In this document: in pieces, positions 49,072 to 58,054 of the stretch
Position numbering within the stretch: the stretch's first letter is position 1
How the letters are laid out: the number at the start of each line of letters is the position of its first letter
From: Variovorax sp. J22P240
GTDB taxonomy: Bacteria; Pseudomonadota; Gammaproteobacteria; Burkholderiales; Burkholderiaceae_C
Assembly (NCBI RefSeq): GCF_030316855.1
Contig: NZ_JASZYR010000005.1
Span: 124,001 to 188,000, forward strand
Reading direction: 5' to 3'
Length of the DNA stretch: 64,000 nucleotides
Position numbers and translations under genes: made by a program
The notes under the pieces: generated by a model
What the model was told of the DNA's origin: nothing
The model's input: only the letters and a program-made list of their open reading frames with translations
The model's database searches: none

Positions 49072-50081
49072 TGGCCGGCTCCGGTGGTCTGCACGTCGGT
49101 GAATGCGGCGCTGGCTTCGGGCCAGGGCGCGGCGTCCGCGGCGGCGAGGGCGGCATCGACTTCCGCATGCGCCTCGTTCTCGATTGCCGCGAGCGTGGCG
49201 GCGGCGATGCCATCGGTCATCAGCCGGGCGCGGGCATGCGCGATCGGATCGGTTTCGAGCGCCGCAGCCAGTTCGGCCGGATCGCGGTAGGCGGCCGGGT
49301 CGACCGACACATGCCCCTTCACCCGGTAGGTGAGGGCGTGCAACAGGCGCGGTCCGCTGCCGGCACGCACCTCGGCGACGAGCTTGCCGGCAGCCTCATG
49401 CACCGCGAACACATCGTTGCCGTCGACCTGCGTCGCGGCGATGTCCATCGCCTCGGCGCGTGCCGACGCGCCATCGCCGGCGGTCATCGGGCCGCTCGCG
49501 GTGGTGGCACTCCAGCGGTTGTCCTCGCAGACGAACAGCACCGGCAGTTCGTACACCCGGGCCCAGTTGAGCGCTTCGAGGAAAGGCCCGCGGTTGATCG
49601 CCCCGTCGCCGAAGAAGCAGACCGTGATCGCGACCTTCTTCTGGAGCTTCTGCGCATGCGCCGCGCCCACGGCGATCGGCAGCCCGGCCGCGACCACGCC
49701 GTTGGCGCCCAGCATGCCGACCGAGAAGTCGGCGATGTGCATCGAGCCGCCCTTGCCGCCGTTGAAGCCCGTCGCCTTGCCGAACAGCTCGCACATCATC
49801 CGGCCGAGGTCGGCGCCCTTGGCCAGCGTGTGGCCGTGGCCGCGATGGGTCGAGGTGAGGTAGTCGGGCGGCGCCAGGTGGGCGCAGACGCCGGCCGGTA
49901 CCGCCTCCTGGCCGGTGGAAAGATGCAGCGGGCCGCGCACCTTCGCGGCGCCGGCGGCCTGCTGGCCATACGCGCTGACGCCGCCCTGGCTTGCCGTCTC
50001 GGCGGCGTTCTCGAAGGCGCGGATGCGCACCATCGTGCGGTAGAGCGCCGTGCGCGCCGCCGCTGAATTCGCAAAGTCCAT
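49062..50081 (-). CDS. 2-oxoacid dehydrogenase E1 alpha subunit
   Basis: A 339-residue thiamine-diphosphate E1-alpha. It has STHRGHGHTLAKGAD, GGKGGSMHIAD, and the ThDP motif GDGAINRGPFLEALNWA with the following Asn in CEDNRW. Close in plan to AcoA/PdhA. ATG 50081 is chosen; the upstream frame runs into the promoter region of the divergent xyl genes. First gene of the E1-alpha, E1-beta, MarR unit. Confidence 0.9.
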   Translation of the reverse strand: MDFANSAAARTALYRTMVRIRAFENAAETASQGGVSAYGQQAAGAAKVRGPLHLSTGQEAVPAGVCAHLAPPDYLTSTHRGHGHTLAKGADLGRMMCELFGKATGFNGGKGGSMHIADFSVGMLGANGVVAAGLPIAVGAAHAQKLQKKVAITVCFFGDGAINRGPFLEALNWARVYELPVLFVCEDNRWSATTASGPMTAGDGASARAEAMDIAATQVDGNDVFAVHEAAGKLVAEVRAGSGPRLLHALTYRVKGHVSVDPAAYRDPAELAAALETDPIAHARARLMTDGIAAATLAAIENEAHAEVDAALAAADAAPWPEASAAFTDVQTTGAGQWI

Positions 50082-50206
50082 GTTGTCTCCAGCACTTGTA
50101 CAGCGTGCGTTCGGAGGGAAATCGTATCGCTTGTGACCAATCCCGATGTAGCGCATTTACCCGCAGGGAATGTCCCGATGCCGCCGCCCTTAGGCCGCTG
50201 CGATAG

Positions 50207-50227
50207 TTAGTTCGTTCCTCGAACTAA
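50207..50227. promoter_or_regulatory. Candidate XylR/ROK operator upstream of xylF
   Basis: TTAGTTCG and CGAACTAA form a perfect 8-bp inverted repeat with a 5-nt spacer, 39 bp before the xylF start. The half-site TTAGTT/AACTAA resembles the operator of Bacillus XylR, also a ROK repressor. The ROK gene of this cluster is at 53270. The gap 50082-50266 is shared with the divergent E1-alpha gene. Confidence 0.65.
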
Positions 50228-50266
50228 TTCGAGCCAACGATTCATCATCAGCCTGGAGACCCGCCC

Positions 50267-51289
50267 ATGAAGCTCGCACGCACCCTCACCACCCTGGCCT
50301 TCGGGCTGACCGCCATCGGCGCCTGCGCGCAAACCGTGGTGGGCGTGAGCTGGTCCAATTTCCAGGAAGAGCGCTGGAAGACCGACGAGGCCGCGATCAA
50401 GGCTCAGCTCGAGAAGCTGGGTGCCAAGTACATCAGCGCCGACGCCGGCGGTTCGCCCGAAAAGCAGCTGGGGGACATCGAGGGCCTGATGTCGAAGGGC
50501 GCGAAGGCGCTGATCGTCCTGGCGATGGACAAGGACGCCATCCTGCCCGCCGTCAACAAGGCCATGAAGCAGAAGGTGCCGGTGGTGGCTTATGACCGGC
50601 TGATCGAGACGCCCGGCGTCTTCTACATCACCTTCGACAACGTCGAGGTCGGCCGGATGCAGGCGCGCGCGGTCTACAAGGTCCAGCCCAAGGGCAACTA
50701 CGTGATGATCAAGGGCTCGCCCACCGACCCCAACGCCAACTTCCTGCGCGCCGGCCAGCAGGAGGTGATCGCCGATGCGGTGAAGAAGGGCGACATCAAG
50801 ATCGTCGGCGATGAATACACCGACGGCTGGAAGCCCGAAGTGGCGCAGAAGAACATGGAGCAGATCCTCACCAAGGTCGGCAACAAGGTCGATGCGGTCG
50901 TGGCGGCGAACGACGGCACGGCCGGCGGCGCGGTCGCTGCACTCACGGCCAAAGGCATCCGTGGCATCCCGGTGTCGGGACAGGATGCCGACTTCGCCGC
51001 GCTCAACCGCGTCGCGCTCGGCACGCAGACCGTCACGGTGTGGAAGGACTCGCGCGAACTCGGCCGCGAAGCCGCTTCCGCCGCCGTCGCGCTGGCGCAA
51101 GGCAAGCCGGCGGAGAAGGCGGCCGACTGGAGCGGCGGCGAGAAGAAGCTCGCGATCTCCTCGCGCTTCCTGACGCCGGTGCCGATCACGCGCGACAACC
51201 TCGATGTGGTCGTGAAGGCCGGGTGGATCAAGAAGGATGAGCTCTGCAAGGGCGTTTCCGGCGACAAGGCACCTCCGGCGTGCAAGTGA
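50267..51289 (+). CDS. xylF: Xylose-binding periplasmic protein XylF
   Basis: A 340-residue substrate-binding protein of the CUT2 sugar ABC family. It has a signal peptide ending CAQ and the XylF-like segments [31 protein letters not shown], and [17 protein letters not shown]. It delivers a pentose, most likely D-xylose, to the membrane permease. The permease gene starts 4 bp after its stop; a likely operator lies upstream. Confidence 0.9.
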   Translation: MKLARTLTTLAFGLTAIGACAQTVVGVSWSNFQEERWKTDEAAIKAQLEKLGAKYISADAGGSPEKQLGDIEGLMSKGAKALIVLAMDKDAILPAVNKAMKQKVPVVAYDRLIETPGVFYITFDNVEVGRMQARAVYKVQPKGNYVMIKGSPTDPNANFLRAGQQEVIADAVKKGDIKIVGDEYTDGWKPEVAQKNMEQILTKVGNKVDAVVAANDGTAGGAVAALTAKGIRGIPVSGQDADFAALNRVALGTQTVTVWKDSRELGREAASAAVALAQGKPAEKAADWSGGEKKLAISSRFLTPVPITRDNLDVVVKAGWIKKDELCKGVSGDKAPPACK

Positions 51290-51293
51290 CGCG

Positions 51294-52478
51294 ATGAGTT
51301 CCCCCGGCTTGTGGCGCCGCAGCGGCGTCGACCTCCGGCTGCTGCTCATGAGCGTGCTGCTGGTGGTCATGGCGATCGTGTTCCATGTGATGTCGGGTGG
51401 CGTGTTCCTGTCGCCCGAAAACCTCTACAACATCGCCCAACAGACTGCAGTGGTCGGCATCGTCTCGACCGTGATGGTGCTGATCATCGTCGCGCGACAC
51501 ATCGACCTGTCGGTGGGCTCGGTGATGGGCTTCGTCGGCGTGCTGGTCGCGTACCTGCAATACACCTCCGGCTGGTCGTGGCCGGCGGCGAGCCTCGCCG
51601 GGCTCGCCGTGGCGCTGCTGGTGTCGCTCTACCAGGGCGGGCTCACCGCGGTGCTGGGCGTGCCTTCGTTCGTGGTCACGCTGGGCGGTCTCATGTCGTT
51701 CCGGGGCGCTGCATTTCTTGTGGCCGACGGCAAGACGCAGCCCGTCAACGACGAGTTCTTCCAGCGCCTGGGCGGCGGCTATGACGGTGGCATCGGCACC
51801 ACGGCGACCTGGGTGCTGGCGGCGCTCGTCAGCATCGTGCTGTTCGCCCGCATGCTGCAGAAGCGGCGCGCGCGGCAGCGGCATGAGATGCCGGTCGAGC
51901 CCCTGTGGATGGACCTGCTCCTGGCGGCCGTGCCCGTCGTCATCGTCTTCGCCTTCGCGGCGACCATGAACAGCTACCAGATCTCGTCGAAGACCGAAGC
52001 GCAGGGCATGCCGATCCCGGTGCTGATCTGGGCCGTGGTGGCGGTGGTTCTGTCGTTCATCGTGCATCGCACGCGCTTCGGCCGCTATGTGTTCGCCATG
52101 GGCGGCAATCCCGACGCCGCCGCGCTGGTCGGCATCCCGGTCAAGCGTGTGACGCTGATGCTGTTCGCACTGCTCGCGGTGCTGGTGACCATTGCCGCGA
52201 TCGTTTCCATCGCTCGGCTCAACGCCGGCACCAACTCGCTGGGCAGCGGCATGGAGCTCTATGTGATCGCCGCCGCGGTGATCGGCGGGACGGCGCTGGC
52301 TGGCGGGAGCGGATCGATCTTCGGCTCGGTGCTCGGCGCGCTGATCATGCAGTCGCTCGACAGCGGCATGCTGCTGCTCGATGTGCCGATCGGCAAGCGG
52401 ATGGTGATCATTGGGCAGGTGCTGATCATCGCGGTCGTCTTCGACGTGCTCTATCGCAAGCGTTTCGGGGAGAACTGA
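51294..52478 (+). CDS. xylH: Xylose ABC transporter permease XylH
   Basis: A 394-residue permease with about ten membrane segments. Family marks are [58 protein letters not shown] and [19 protein letters not shown]. It forms the channel for the sugar. The stop overlaps the ATPase start (ATGA-type), so they are translationally coupled. ATG 51294 lies 4 bp after xylF; the earlier in-frame ATG sits inside xylF. Confidence 0.9.
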   Translation: MSSPGLWRRSGVDLRLLLMSVLLVVMAIVFHVMSGGVFLSPENLYNIAQQTAVVGIVSTVMVLIIVARHIDLSVGSVMGFVGVLVAYLQYTSGWSWPAASLAGLAVALLVSLYQGGLTAVLGVPSFVVTLGGLMSFRGAAFLVADGKTQPVNDEFFQRLGGGYDGGIGTTATWVLAALVSIVLFARMLQKRRARQRHEMPVEPLWMDLLLAAVPVVIVFAFAATMNSYQISSKTEAQGMPIPVLIWAVVAVVLSFIVHRTRFGRYVFAMGGNPDAAALVGIPVKRVTLMLFALLAVLVTIAAIVSIARLNAGTNSLGSGMELYVIAAAVIGGTALAGGSGSIFGSVLGALIMQSLDSGMLLLDVPIGKRMVIIGQVLIIAVVFDVLYRKRFGEN

Positions 52479-53245
52479 TGACGACCAACCCACCCCTGGT
52501 CGAACTGCGCGACATCCACAAGGCTTTCGGCGGCGTGAAGGCGGTCGATGGCGTCAGCGTCAACCTCTATCCCGGCGAAGTGGTTGCGCTGCTCGGTCAC
52601 AACGGTGCAGGCAAGTCGACGCTGATGAAGATGCTCGCGGGCGCCTACCCGATCGACTCCGGCGAGACGCTCATCGCGGGCGAAAAGGTCCACATCCGCA
52701 CGCCCTCCGAGGCGCAGGCGCAAGGCATCGAGACCATCTACCAGACGCTCGCGCTGGCCGACAACCTCGATTCGGTCGCCAACCTGTTCCTCGGCCGCGA
52801 AAAGCTCACGCCCTGGCGCACGCTCGACGACCACTTCATGGAAGGCCAGGCGCGCAAGGTGTTCGAGCGCCTCAACAAGAACTTCACCAACATCCGCGTG
52901 CCGGTGCGGCGCCTGTCAGGTGGGCAGCGGCAGGTGGTGGCGATCTCGCGGGCGCTGTACTTCAACGCCCGCATCCTGATCATGGACGAGCCCTGCGCGG
53001 CGCTGGGCCCGGAAGAGACGGCGATGGTCGGCGCGCTGGTGAGGCAGCTCAAGGCCGATGGCGTCGGCATCTTCCTGATCACGCACGACATGCCCGACGT
53101 GTTCGGCCTGAGCGATCGGCTGGCCGTGATGAAGAACGGCCGTCTCGTCGGCACCTATCGCACGGAGGATGTGACCGAGGACGAGGTGCTGGGAATGATC
53201 ATCGCCGGCAAGCGGCCCGAGGGAAAGCAGCAGGCCAACCGGTGA
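52478..53245 (+). CDS. xylG: Single-domain sugar ABC ATPase XylG
   Basis: A 255-residue ABC ATPase with Walker [10 protein letters not shown] (40-48), signature LSGGQ (146-150), and Walker B ILIMDEP about 20 residues later. It has one nucleotide-binding domain, half the size of E. coli XylG (two fused domains, about 513 residues), so it should work as a homodimer. It ends 24 bp before the ROK regulator gene. Confidence 0.88.
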   Translation: MTTNPPLVELRDIHKAFGGVKAVDGVSVNLYPGEVVALLGHNGAGKSTLMKMLAGAYPIDSGETLIAGEKVHIRTPSEAQAQGIETIYQTLALADNLDSVANLFLGREKLTPWRTLDDHFMEGQARKVFERLNKNFTNIRVPVRRLSGGQRQVVAISRALYFNARILIMDEPCAALGPEETAMVGALVRQLKADGVGIFLITHDMPDVFGLSDRLAVMKNGRLVGTYRTEDVTEDEVLGMIIAGKRPEGKQQANR

Positions 53246-53269
53246 TCGTGCGAGCCTGGGGGTGGATTC

Positions 53270-54421
53270 ATGATCGGTGACCAGCAATTGGTCCGGCGCA
53301 TCAATCGCAGTGTGTTGCTGCGGCTGCTGCGAGCACAGCCGGGTCTTTCGCGCGCGCGGCTGGCGGCGGAAAGCGGCCTCACGAAATCGACTGTGAGCCT
53401 GCTGGTGCGCGAGCTGCTCGACGACGGCTGGCTCGACGAAGCCGGTGCGCCGGTCGTCGACGGGCTCGGGAGACCCTCGACACCGCTGCGCATCAACGTC
53501 GGCGTGCGCGCGCTGATCGGCGTGGAAATCGCCATCGAGGTCGTGCGCGTCGTGTGCGTCTCGCTGCAGGGCGATGTGCTCTATTCCGATGCGCAACCGC
53601 TCGGCGACCACGCGCCTTCGGTGGTGTGTGCGCAGGTCGCGCGCATGGTGGCGCCTGCGCATCGGCATCTGCTGGCGTCTGGGCTGAGTCTGTCGGGCAT
53701 CGGCGTGGGCGTTCCGGGTGCCGTGCACGACGCGACCGGCGTGGTGCGCTTTGCGCCCAACCTCGGCTGGCGCAACGTCAGCCTGCTGCCGGGACTGACG
53801 GAAGCGCTCGCACGTGAGGGTGTGTCGGGCATTGCCGTGCAACTGCAGAACGACGCAGACACAGGCGCGCTCGGCGAATTCGAGTTCTCCGACGGCGAGG
53901 GCGAAGATCCGTTGGTCTTCGTGAGCTGCGACGTCGGCGTCGGCGCCGGCATCGTGCTGAACGACCGGCTCTTCATCGGCGCGCAGGGCATGGCGGGCGA
54001 GATCGGCCACACGGTGCTGCAGATCGACGGGCCGCGATGCTTGTGCGGGCGACAGGGTTGCGCCGAAGTCTTCCTCAGCTCGCGCGTTCTCGACCGCGAG
54101 GCAGGCGATCTGCGCCGTGCCGCAGCCTTCCTCGGCGTGCTTCTCCAGAACCTGTGGGTGACCTTCGAGCCGCGCGCGATCGTCGTGGGTGGCAAGTCGT
54201 GCGAAGCGCATCCGGAATTGCTGCGACTTGCCATCGACACCGTCGGCCGCTACGCCGAAAGCGCCGGCATGCCGCCGCCGGTGGTGCGCCCGGCGCGCTA
54301 CGGCGAATGGGCGCCGGCGGTCGGCGCGGCGGCACTGGCGCTGCACGAGTACTTGCGGCCGCTGCATCCGAATTCGGAAGCGCGGCGCGAGCGTGCGGCA
54401 GCGGCCGAATCGGGGGTGTAG
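53270..54421 (+). CDS. ROK-family regulator (XylR-like)
   Basis: A 383-residue ROK repressor. An N-terminal winged HTH (about 15-75, GLSRARLAAESGLTKSTVSL) is followed by a sugar-kinase-like domain with GIGVGVPGAV and the zinc motif GEIGHTVLQ ... CLCGRQGCAE. Such proteins repress sugar genes until a sugar binds. Next to xylFHG it is a natural XylR, and the palindrome before xylF is its likely target. Confidence 0.87.
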   Translation: MIGDQQLVRRINRSVLLRLLRAQPGLSRARLAAESGLTKSTVSLLVRELLDDGWLDEAGAPVVDGLGRPSTPLRINVGVRALIGVEIAIEVVRVVCVSLQGDVLYSDAQPLGDHAPSVVCAQVARMVAPAHRHLLASGLSLSGIGVGVPGAVHDATGVVRFAPNLGWRNVSLLPGLTEALAREGVSGIAVQLQNDADTGALGEFEFSDGEGEDPLVFVSCDVGVGAGIVLNDRLFIGAQGMAGEIGHTVLQIDGPRCLCGRQGCAEVFLSSRVLDREAGDLRRAAAFLGVLLQNLWVTFEPRAIVVGGKSCEAHPELLRLAIDTVGRYAESAGMPPPVVRPARYGEWAPAVGAAALALHEYLRPLHPNSEARRERAAAAESGV

Positions 54422-54425
54422 CGCC

Positions 54426-55670
54426 TCACTCGGCGTCGTTGATCCGCCAGCTCTTGAGGTGGCGATACAGCGTGCCGCGCGACACCCGCAACTGGCGCGC
54501 GGCATGCGAGATGTTCCCGCCGTGCGCGGCCAGCGTTTCTTCGATCAACTTCCGGCCGTGGCCGCGCAAGGTGCCGTCGCCTTCGGGGAGTGATCGCGAT
54601 TCGGCTGCTGGCGGCTGTGCCGATTCCGATTCCGCGGACTCCGCATTCACCTCGGGCACGATGGGCTGCATCGCCGGCGCCATGCTCACCGCATGCCCGA
54701 AATCCACCCCGTCGCGCGCTTGCAGCCGGGCCTGCAACCACACGCCGAGCCCACTCGCGAGCCGCACGGGCTGCGCCGCTTCGCCGCGGCCCATGCGCAG
54801 CAGGCCCGCGAGGTCGAGACCGAACAGCATCTCGACATCGCACGGCCCGGCGTCCGGCACACCGCCGATGAGCCGTGAGCCGGCCGCGTTCAGCCAGGCG
54901 ACCGTGCCGTCCGGCGCAATACCCGCCAGCGCCTCCAGCGGCGTGCCGAGCAGCGTCGGGCTGGCCTGGAAGCGCAGTACCAGCCGGTCCTGCGACTGGG
55001 CCAGGAGCAGGCGGTTCTCGATCGTGGTGGCATAGAGCGCGACCATCGACGCCGCATCGAAGCCGAAGCGCCGCGATTCCACCGTGAGATCGAGCACGCC
55101 CGCCAGCCGCCCGTGCACGTCGCGGATCGGCGCTGCCGCACACTGCATCTCGCGCAGGTACTCGAAGTAGTGCTCGGCGCCGTCCACCGTGCAGGCCTTG
55201 CCGGTCGTCGCGACGATCCCCGGCGCCGTCGTGCCGACCACGCTCTCGGCAATGTTGACGCCCAGTCGCGCCGTCTTCTGCAGGATCGGCTGCTGCGCGT
55301 TCAACGGATGCTGCGTCACATGGACGATCACCCCCTGCGCATCGGTCAGCAGCACGCGGCAATCGGTGCCGGCCAGCGAGCTTTCCATGCCCACCAGCTC
55401 CTGGCGCGCGGCTTCGAGCAGTTCGCGATTGCGGCCCAGCGTCGCATGCAGCCGGCTCGGCGTGACCGCATCGAAGCCCACGACGCGCCGCCGGTCGCCG
55501 TGCGTCCGCGTGCAGCGCATCCACGACTGGATCACCGCTTCGCCGATCAGCCCCGAAGGGCGAACGCCTTCCTCGAAGAACTGCTGCCGGGCCAGCGCGA
55601 CGCGATCGGCGGACGTCTTCGTGAACAACTGTCGAGGACCACCCGCCGGATTGCGTGTTGACAGGGGCAT
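54426..55670 (-). CDS. AcoR-like GAF regulator without AAA+ domain
   Basis: A 414-residue regulator with the N-terminal part of AcoR-type activators (VIQSWMRCTRTHGDRRRVVG), a GAF sensor (about 70-220, containing GVNIAESVVGTTAPGIVAT), a PAS-like middle and a C-terminal Fis HTH (HGGNISHAARQLRVSRGTLY). The sigma-54-contacting AAA+ module that normally links these parts is missing: no GAFTGA or Walker A is found. It may therefore act by binding DNA alone. ATG 55670 has a GGAG site 6 nt upstream; ATG 55712 is an alternative. Divergent from the alcohol dehydrogenase gene. Confidence 0.82.
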   Translation of the reverse strand: MPLSTRNPAGGPRQLFTKTSADRVALARQQFFEEGVRPSGLIGEAVIQSWMRCTRTHGDRRRVVGFDAVTPSRLHATLGRNRELLEAARQELVGMESSLAGTDCRVLLTDAQGVIVHVTQHPLNAQQPILQKTARLGVNIAESVVGTTAPGIVATTGKACTVDGAEHYFEYLREMQCAAAPIRDVHGRLAGVLDLTVESRRFGFDAASMVALYATTIENRLLLAQSQDRLVLRFQASPTLLGTPLEALAGIAPDGTVAWLNAAGSRLIGGVPDAGPCDVEMLFGLDLAGLLRMGRGEAAQPVRLASGLGVWLQARLQARDGVDFGHAVSMAPAMQPIVPEVNAESAESESAQPPAAESRSLPEGDGTLRGHGRKLIEETLAAHGGNISHAARQLRVSRGTLYRHLKSWRINDAE

Positions 55671-55801
55671 GCCGTCTCCAGAGTGGGAAAAGACGTCGAA
55701 TCTGTTCCGCAATGGAACAGTCCGGGTCTAGGGAAATCCCGAAGATGAACAAAGCGCCTGCCGGGGCGATCCTTCGCCTCACAACGACAGGAGACGACAC
55801 G

Positions 55802-57910
55802 ATGACCAAGACCCACGCCGCGCTGACGCTCGGCGCGTTGCTGTGCCTGGCTGCCGCGACCGCATCGGCCCAACCCGCCAAAGGCTCTCCCGAGCACATC
55901 AAGGCCGCCACGCAGCGCGTGGATGGTTCCTTCATTCGCGCCAACGCCGCGAAGACACCGGACTGGCCCAGCTACGGGCTGGACTACGCGGAGACCCGCT
56001 TCAGCAAGCTCGACCAGGTCAACGCGGGCAACGTGAAGGATCTCGGCCTCGTGTGGTCCTACGACCTGCAGTCCACGCGAGGCGTCGAGGCGACGCCGCT
56101 GGTCGTCGACGGCATCATGTACGTCACCGCCTCGTGGAGCGTGGTGCACGCGATCGACGCGCGCACCGGCAAGAAGATCTGGACCTACGACCCGAAGGTC
56201 GACCGTTCCAAGGGCTACCGGGGCTGCTGCGACGTGGTCAATCGTGGCGTCGCGCTCTACCAGGGCAAGGTGTTCGTCGCCTCGTACGACGGCCGCCTGA
56301 TCGCGCTCGACGCCGCCACGGGCCAGCCGGTCTGGGAGAAGGACACGATCATCGACCACGCGAGGTCGTACACCATCACCGGCGCACCGCGCGTATTCAA
56401 GGGCAAGGTGATCATCGGCAACGGCGGCGCGGAGTACGGCGTGCGCGGCTACGTCACGGCCTATGACGCCGCCACGGGCGACCAGAAGTGGCGCTGGTTC
56501 ACCGTGCCGGGCGATCCGTCCAAGCCCTTCGAGGACGCATCGATGGCCAAGGCCGCGAAGACCTGGGACCCGAGCGGCAAGTACTGGGAAGCGGGCGGCG
56601 GTGGCACGGCGTGGGACACGCTGACCTTCGACCCGGAGCTCAACCTCATGTATGTGGGTACCGGCAATGGCTCGCCGTGGGCGCACGGCAAGCGCAGCCC
56701 GAAGGGCGGCGACAACCTCTACCTTGCGTCGATCGTCGCGCTCAACCCCGACACCGGCAAGTACGTCTGGCACTACCAGGAGACGCCCGGCGACAACTGG
56801 GACTACACATCGACCCAGCCGATGATCCTGGCCGACATCAAGATCGACAACAAGCCGCGCAAGGTGATCCTGCATGCGCCGAAGAATGGCTTCTTCTTCG
56901 TCATCGACCGGACCAATGGCAAGTTCATCTCGGCGAAGAATTTCGTCGAGGTGAACTGGGCCAGCGGCTTCGACAAGAACGGCCGGCCGATCGAAATCGC
57001 CGCCGCGCGGCAGAACACGAAGCCCGGCGACAGCATCCCCGGCCCCTTCGGCGCGCACAACTGGCATCCGATGTCCTTCAATCCGCAGACGGGTCTCGCC
57101 TATCTGCCGGCGCAGAACGTGCCGCTCAACCTGATGGACGACAAGGACTGGAAGTTCAACGAGAACTCTCCCGGCCGGCCTCATGCGGCGCTGGGCTGGA
57201 ACACCGCGATGTTTGCCAATGCGCAGCCGCCCGCGAGCAAGCCGATGGGCCGCCTGATTGCGTGGGATCCGGTCGCGCAGAAGGAAGCCTGGGGCGTCGA
57301 GCACGCGTCGCCCTGGAACGGCGGCACGCTCACCACCGCCGGCAACCTGGTGTTCCAGGGCACGGCCGACGGTCGCCTGGTCGCCTACAACGCCAAGACC
57401 GGCGAGAAGCTCTGGGAAACGCCGACCGGCACCGGGGTGGTCGCCGCGCCGGCCACCTTCATCGTGGACGGCAAGCAGTACGTGTCGGTGGCGGTCGGCT
57501 GGGGCGGAGTCTACGGCCTCGCCCAACGCGCGACCGATCGGCAGGGGCCGGGCACCGTCTACACCTTCGCCGTCGGCGGCAATGCGCCCAAGCCGGAATT
57601 CGTGCAGTACCGCATGGACAAGTTGCTGCAGGGCGTGAAGTACGACCCGGCCAAGGTCGAGGCCGGCACCATGCTCTACGTCAGCAACTGCGTCTTCTGC
57701 CACGGCGTGCCGGGCGTGGACCGCGGCGGCAACATCCCGAACCTGGGCTACATGAACTCGTCCTACATCGAGAACCTCGACAAGTCCGTCTTCAAGGGCC
57801 CGGCGATGGATCGCGGCATGCCCGACTTCAGCGGCAAGCTGACGCCCGAGGACGTCGAGAAAATCAAGGCCTTCATCCAAGGCACCGCAGACGCAATAAG
57901 ACCAAAATAG
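55802..57910 (+). CDS. PQQ- and heme-dependent quinohemoprotein alcohol dehydrogenase
   Basis: A 702-residue periplasmic type II alcohol dehydrogenase. After a signal peptide (cleavage near ASAQ) comes an eight-bladed PQQ propeller with the vicinal Cys142-Cys143 pair and the catalytic Asp334 in GDNWDYTS. The C-terminus has a cytochrome c domain with Cys630-x-x-Cys633-His634. It oxidises alcohols or aldehydes and passes electrons through the heme. Asp334 is followed by Tyr-Thr and lacks the second Asp typical of lanthanide enzymes, so calcium is the likely metal. Divergent from the AcoR-like regulator, which probably controls it. Confidence 0.93.
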   Translation: MTKTHAALTLGALLCLAAATASAQPAKGSPEHIKAATQRVDGSFIRANAAKTPDWPSYGLDYAETRFSKLDQVNAGNVKDLGLVWSYDLQSTRGVEATPLVVDGIMYVTASWSVVHAIDARTGKKIWTYDPKVDRSKGYRGCCDVVNRGVALYQGKVFVASYDGRLIALDAATGQPVWEKDTIIDHARSYTITGAPRVFKGKVIIGNGGAEYGVRGYVTAYDAATGDQKWRWFTVPGDPSKPFEDASMAKAAKTWDPSGKYWEAGGGGTAWDTLTFDPELNLMYVGTGNGSPWAHGKRSPKGGDNLYLASIVALNPDTGKYVWHYQETPGDNWDYTSTQPMILADIKIDNKPRKVILHAPKNGFFFVIDRTNGKFISAKNFVEVNWASGFDKNGRPIEIAAARQNTKPGDSIPGPFGAHNWHPMSFNPQTGLAYLPAQNVPLNLMDDKDWKFNENSPGRPHAALGWNTAMFANAQPPASKPMGRLIAWDPVAQKEAWGVEHASPWNGGTLTTAGNLVFQGTADGRLVAYNAKTGEKLWETPTGTGVVAAPATFIVDGKQYVSVAVGWGGVYGLAQRATDRQGPGTVYTFAVGGNAPKPEFVQYRMDKLLQGVKYDPAKVEAGTMLYVSNCVFCHGVPGVDRGGNIPNLGYMNSSYIENLDKSVFKGPAMDRGMPDFSGKLTPEDVEKIKAFIQGTADAIRPK

Positions 57911-57925
57911 CGCGGCAAGAATAGA

Positions 57926-57950
57926 AAAAGCCCCTCGTTGAGGGGCTTTT
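57926..57950 (+). terminator. Intrinsic terminator after the alcohol dehydrogenase gene
   Basis: AAAAGCCCCTC-GTT-GAGGGGCTTTT forms an 11-bp stem ending in a T-run; symmetrical, so it could also act on the convergent strand. Confidence 0.9.
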
Positions 57951-57957
57951 GAGTAGG

Positions 57958-58052
57958 TGGAACACCGCGGAACCGGCTCCGCCGGTCCGCTGATGTTGCC
58001 CCCGGCAGGGGGTAGGCGGCTACACGAAGTGAGCAAGCCTGGGGGCGAGCCC
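57958..58052. repeat. Interspersed GC-rich repeat, copy 4
   Basis: Almost identical to copy 1 over its right half (TTGCCCCCGGCAGGGGG, TACACGAAGTGAGCAAGCC, GGGGGCGAGC) and similar on the left (GGAACCGGCTCCGCCGG). It lies between the terminator and the convergent Bug receptor gene. Confidence 0.85.
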
Positions 58053-58054
58053 AT

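Noticed and set aside
55547..58054. Long minus-strand frame (835 codons) over the alcohol dehydrogenase gene
   Set aside because: Shadow of a high-GC gene; the plus-strand protein has clear PQQ and heme motifs and a terminator, and the minus frame shows no domain.
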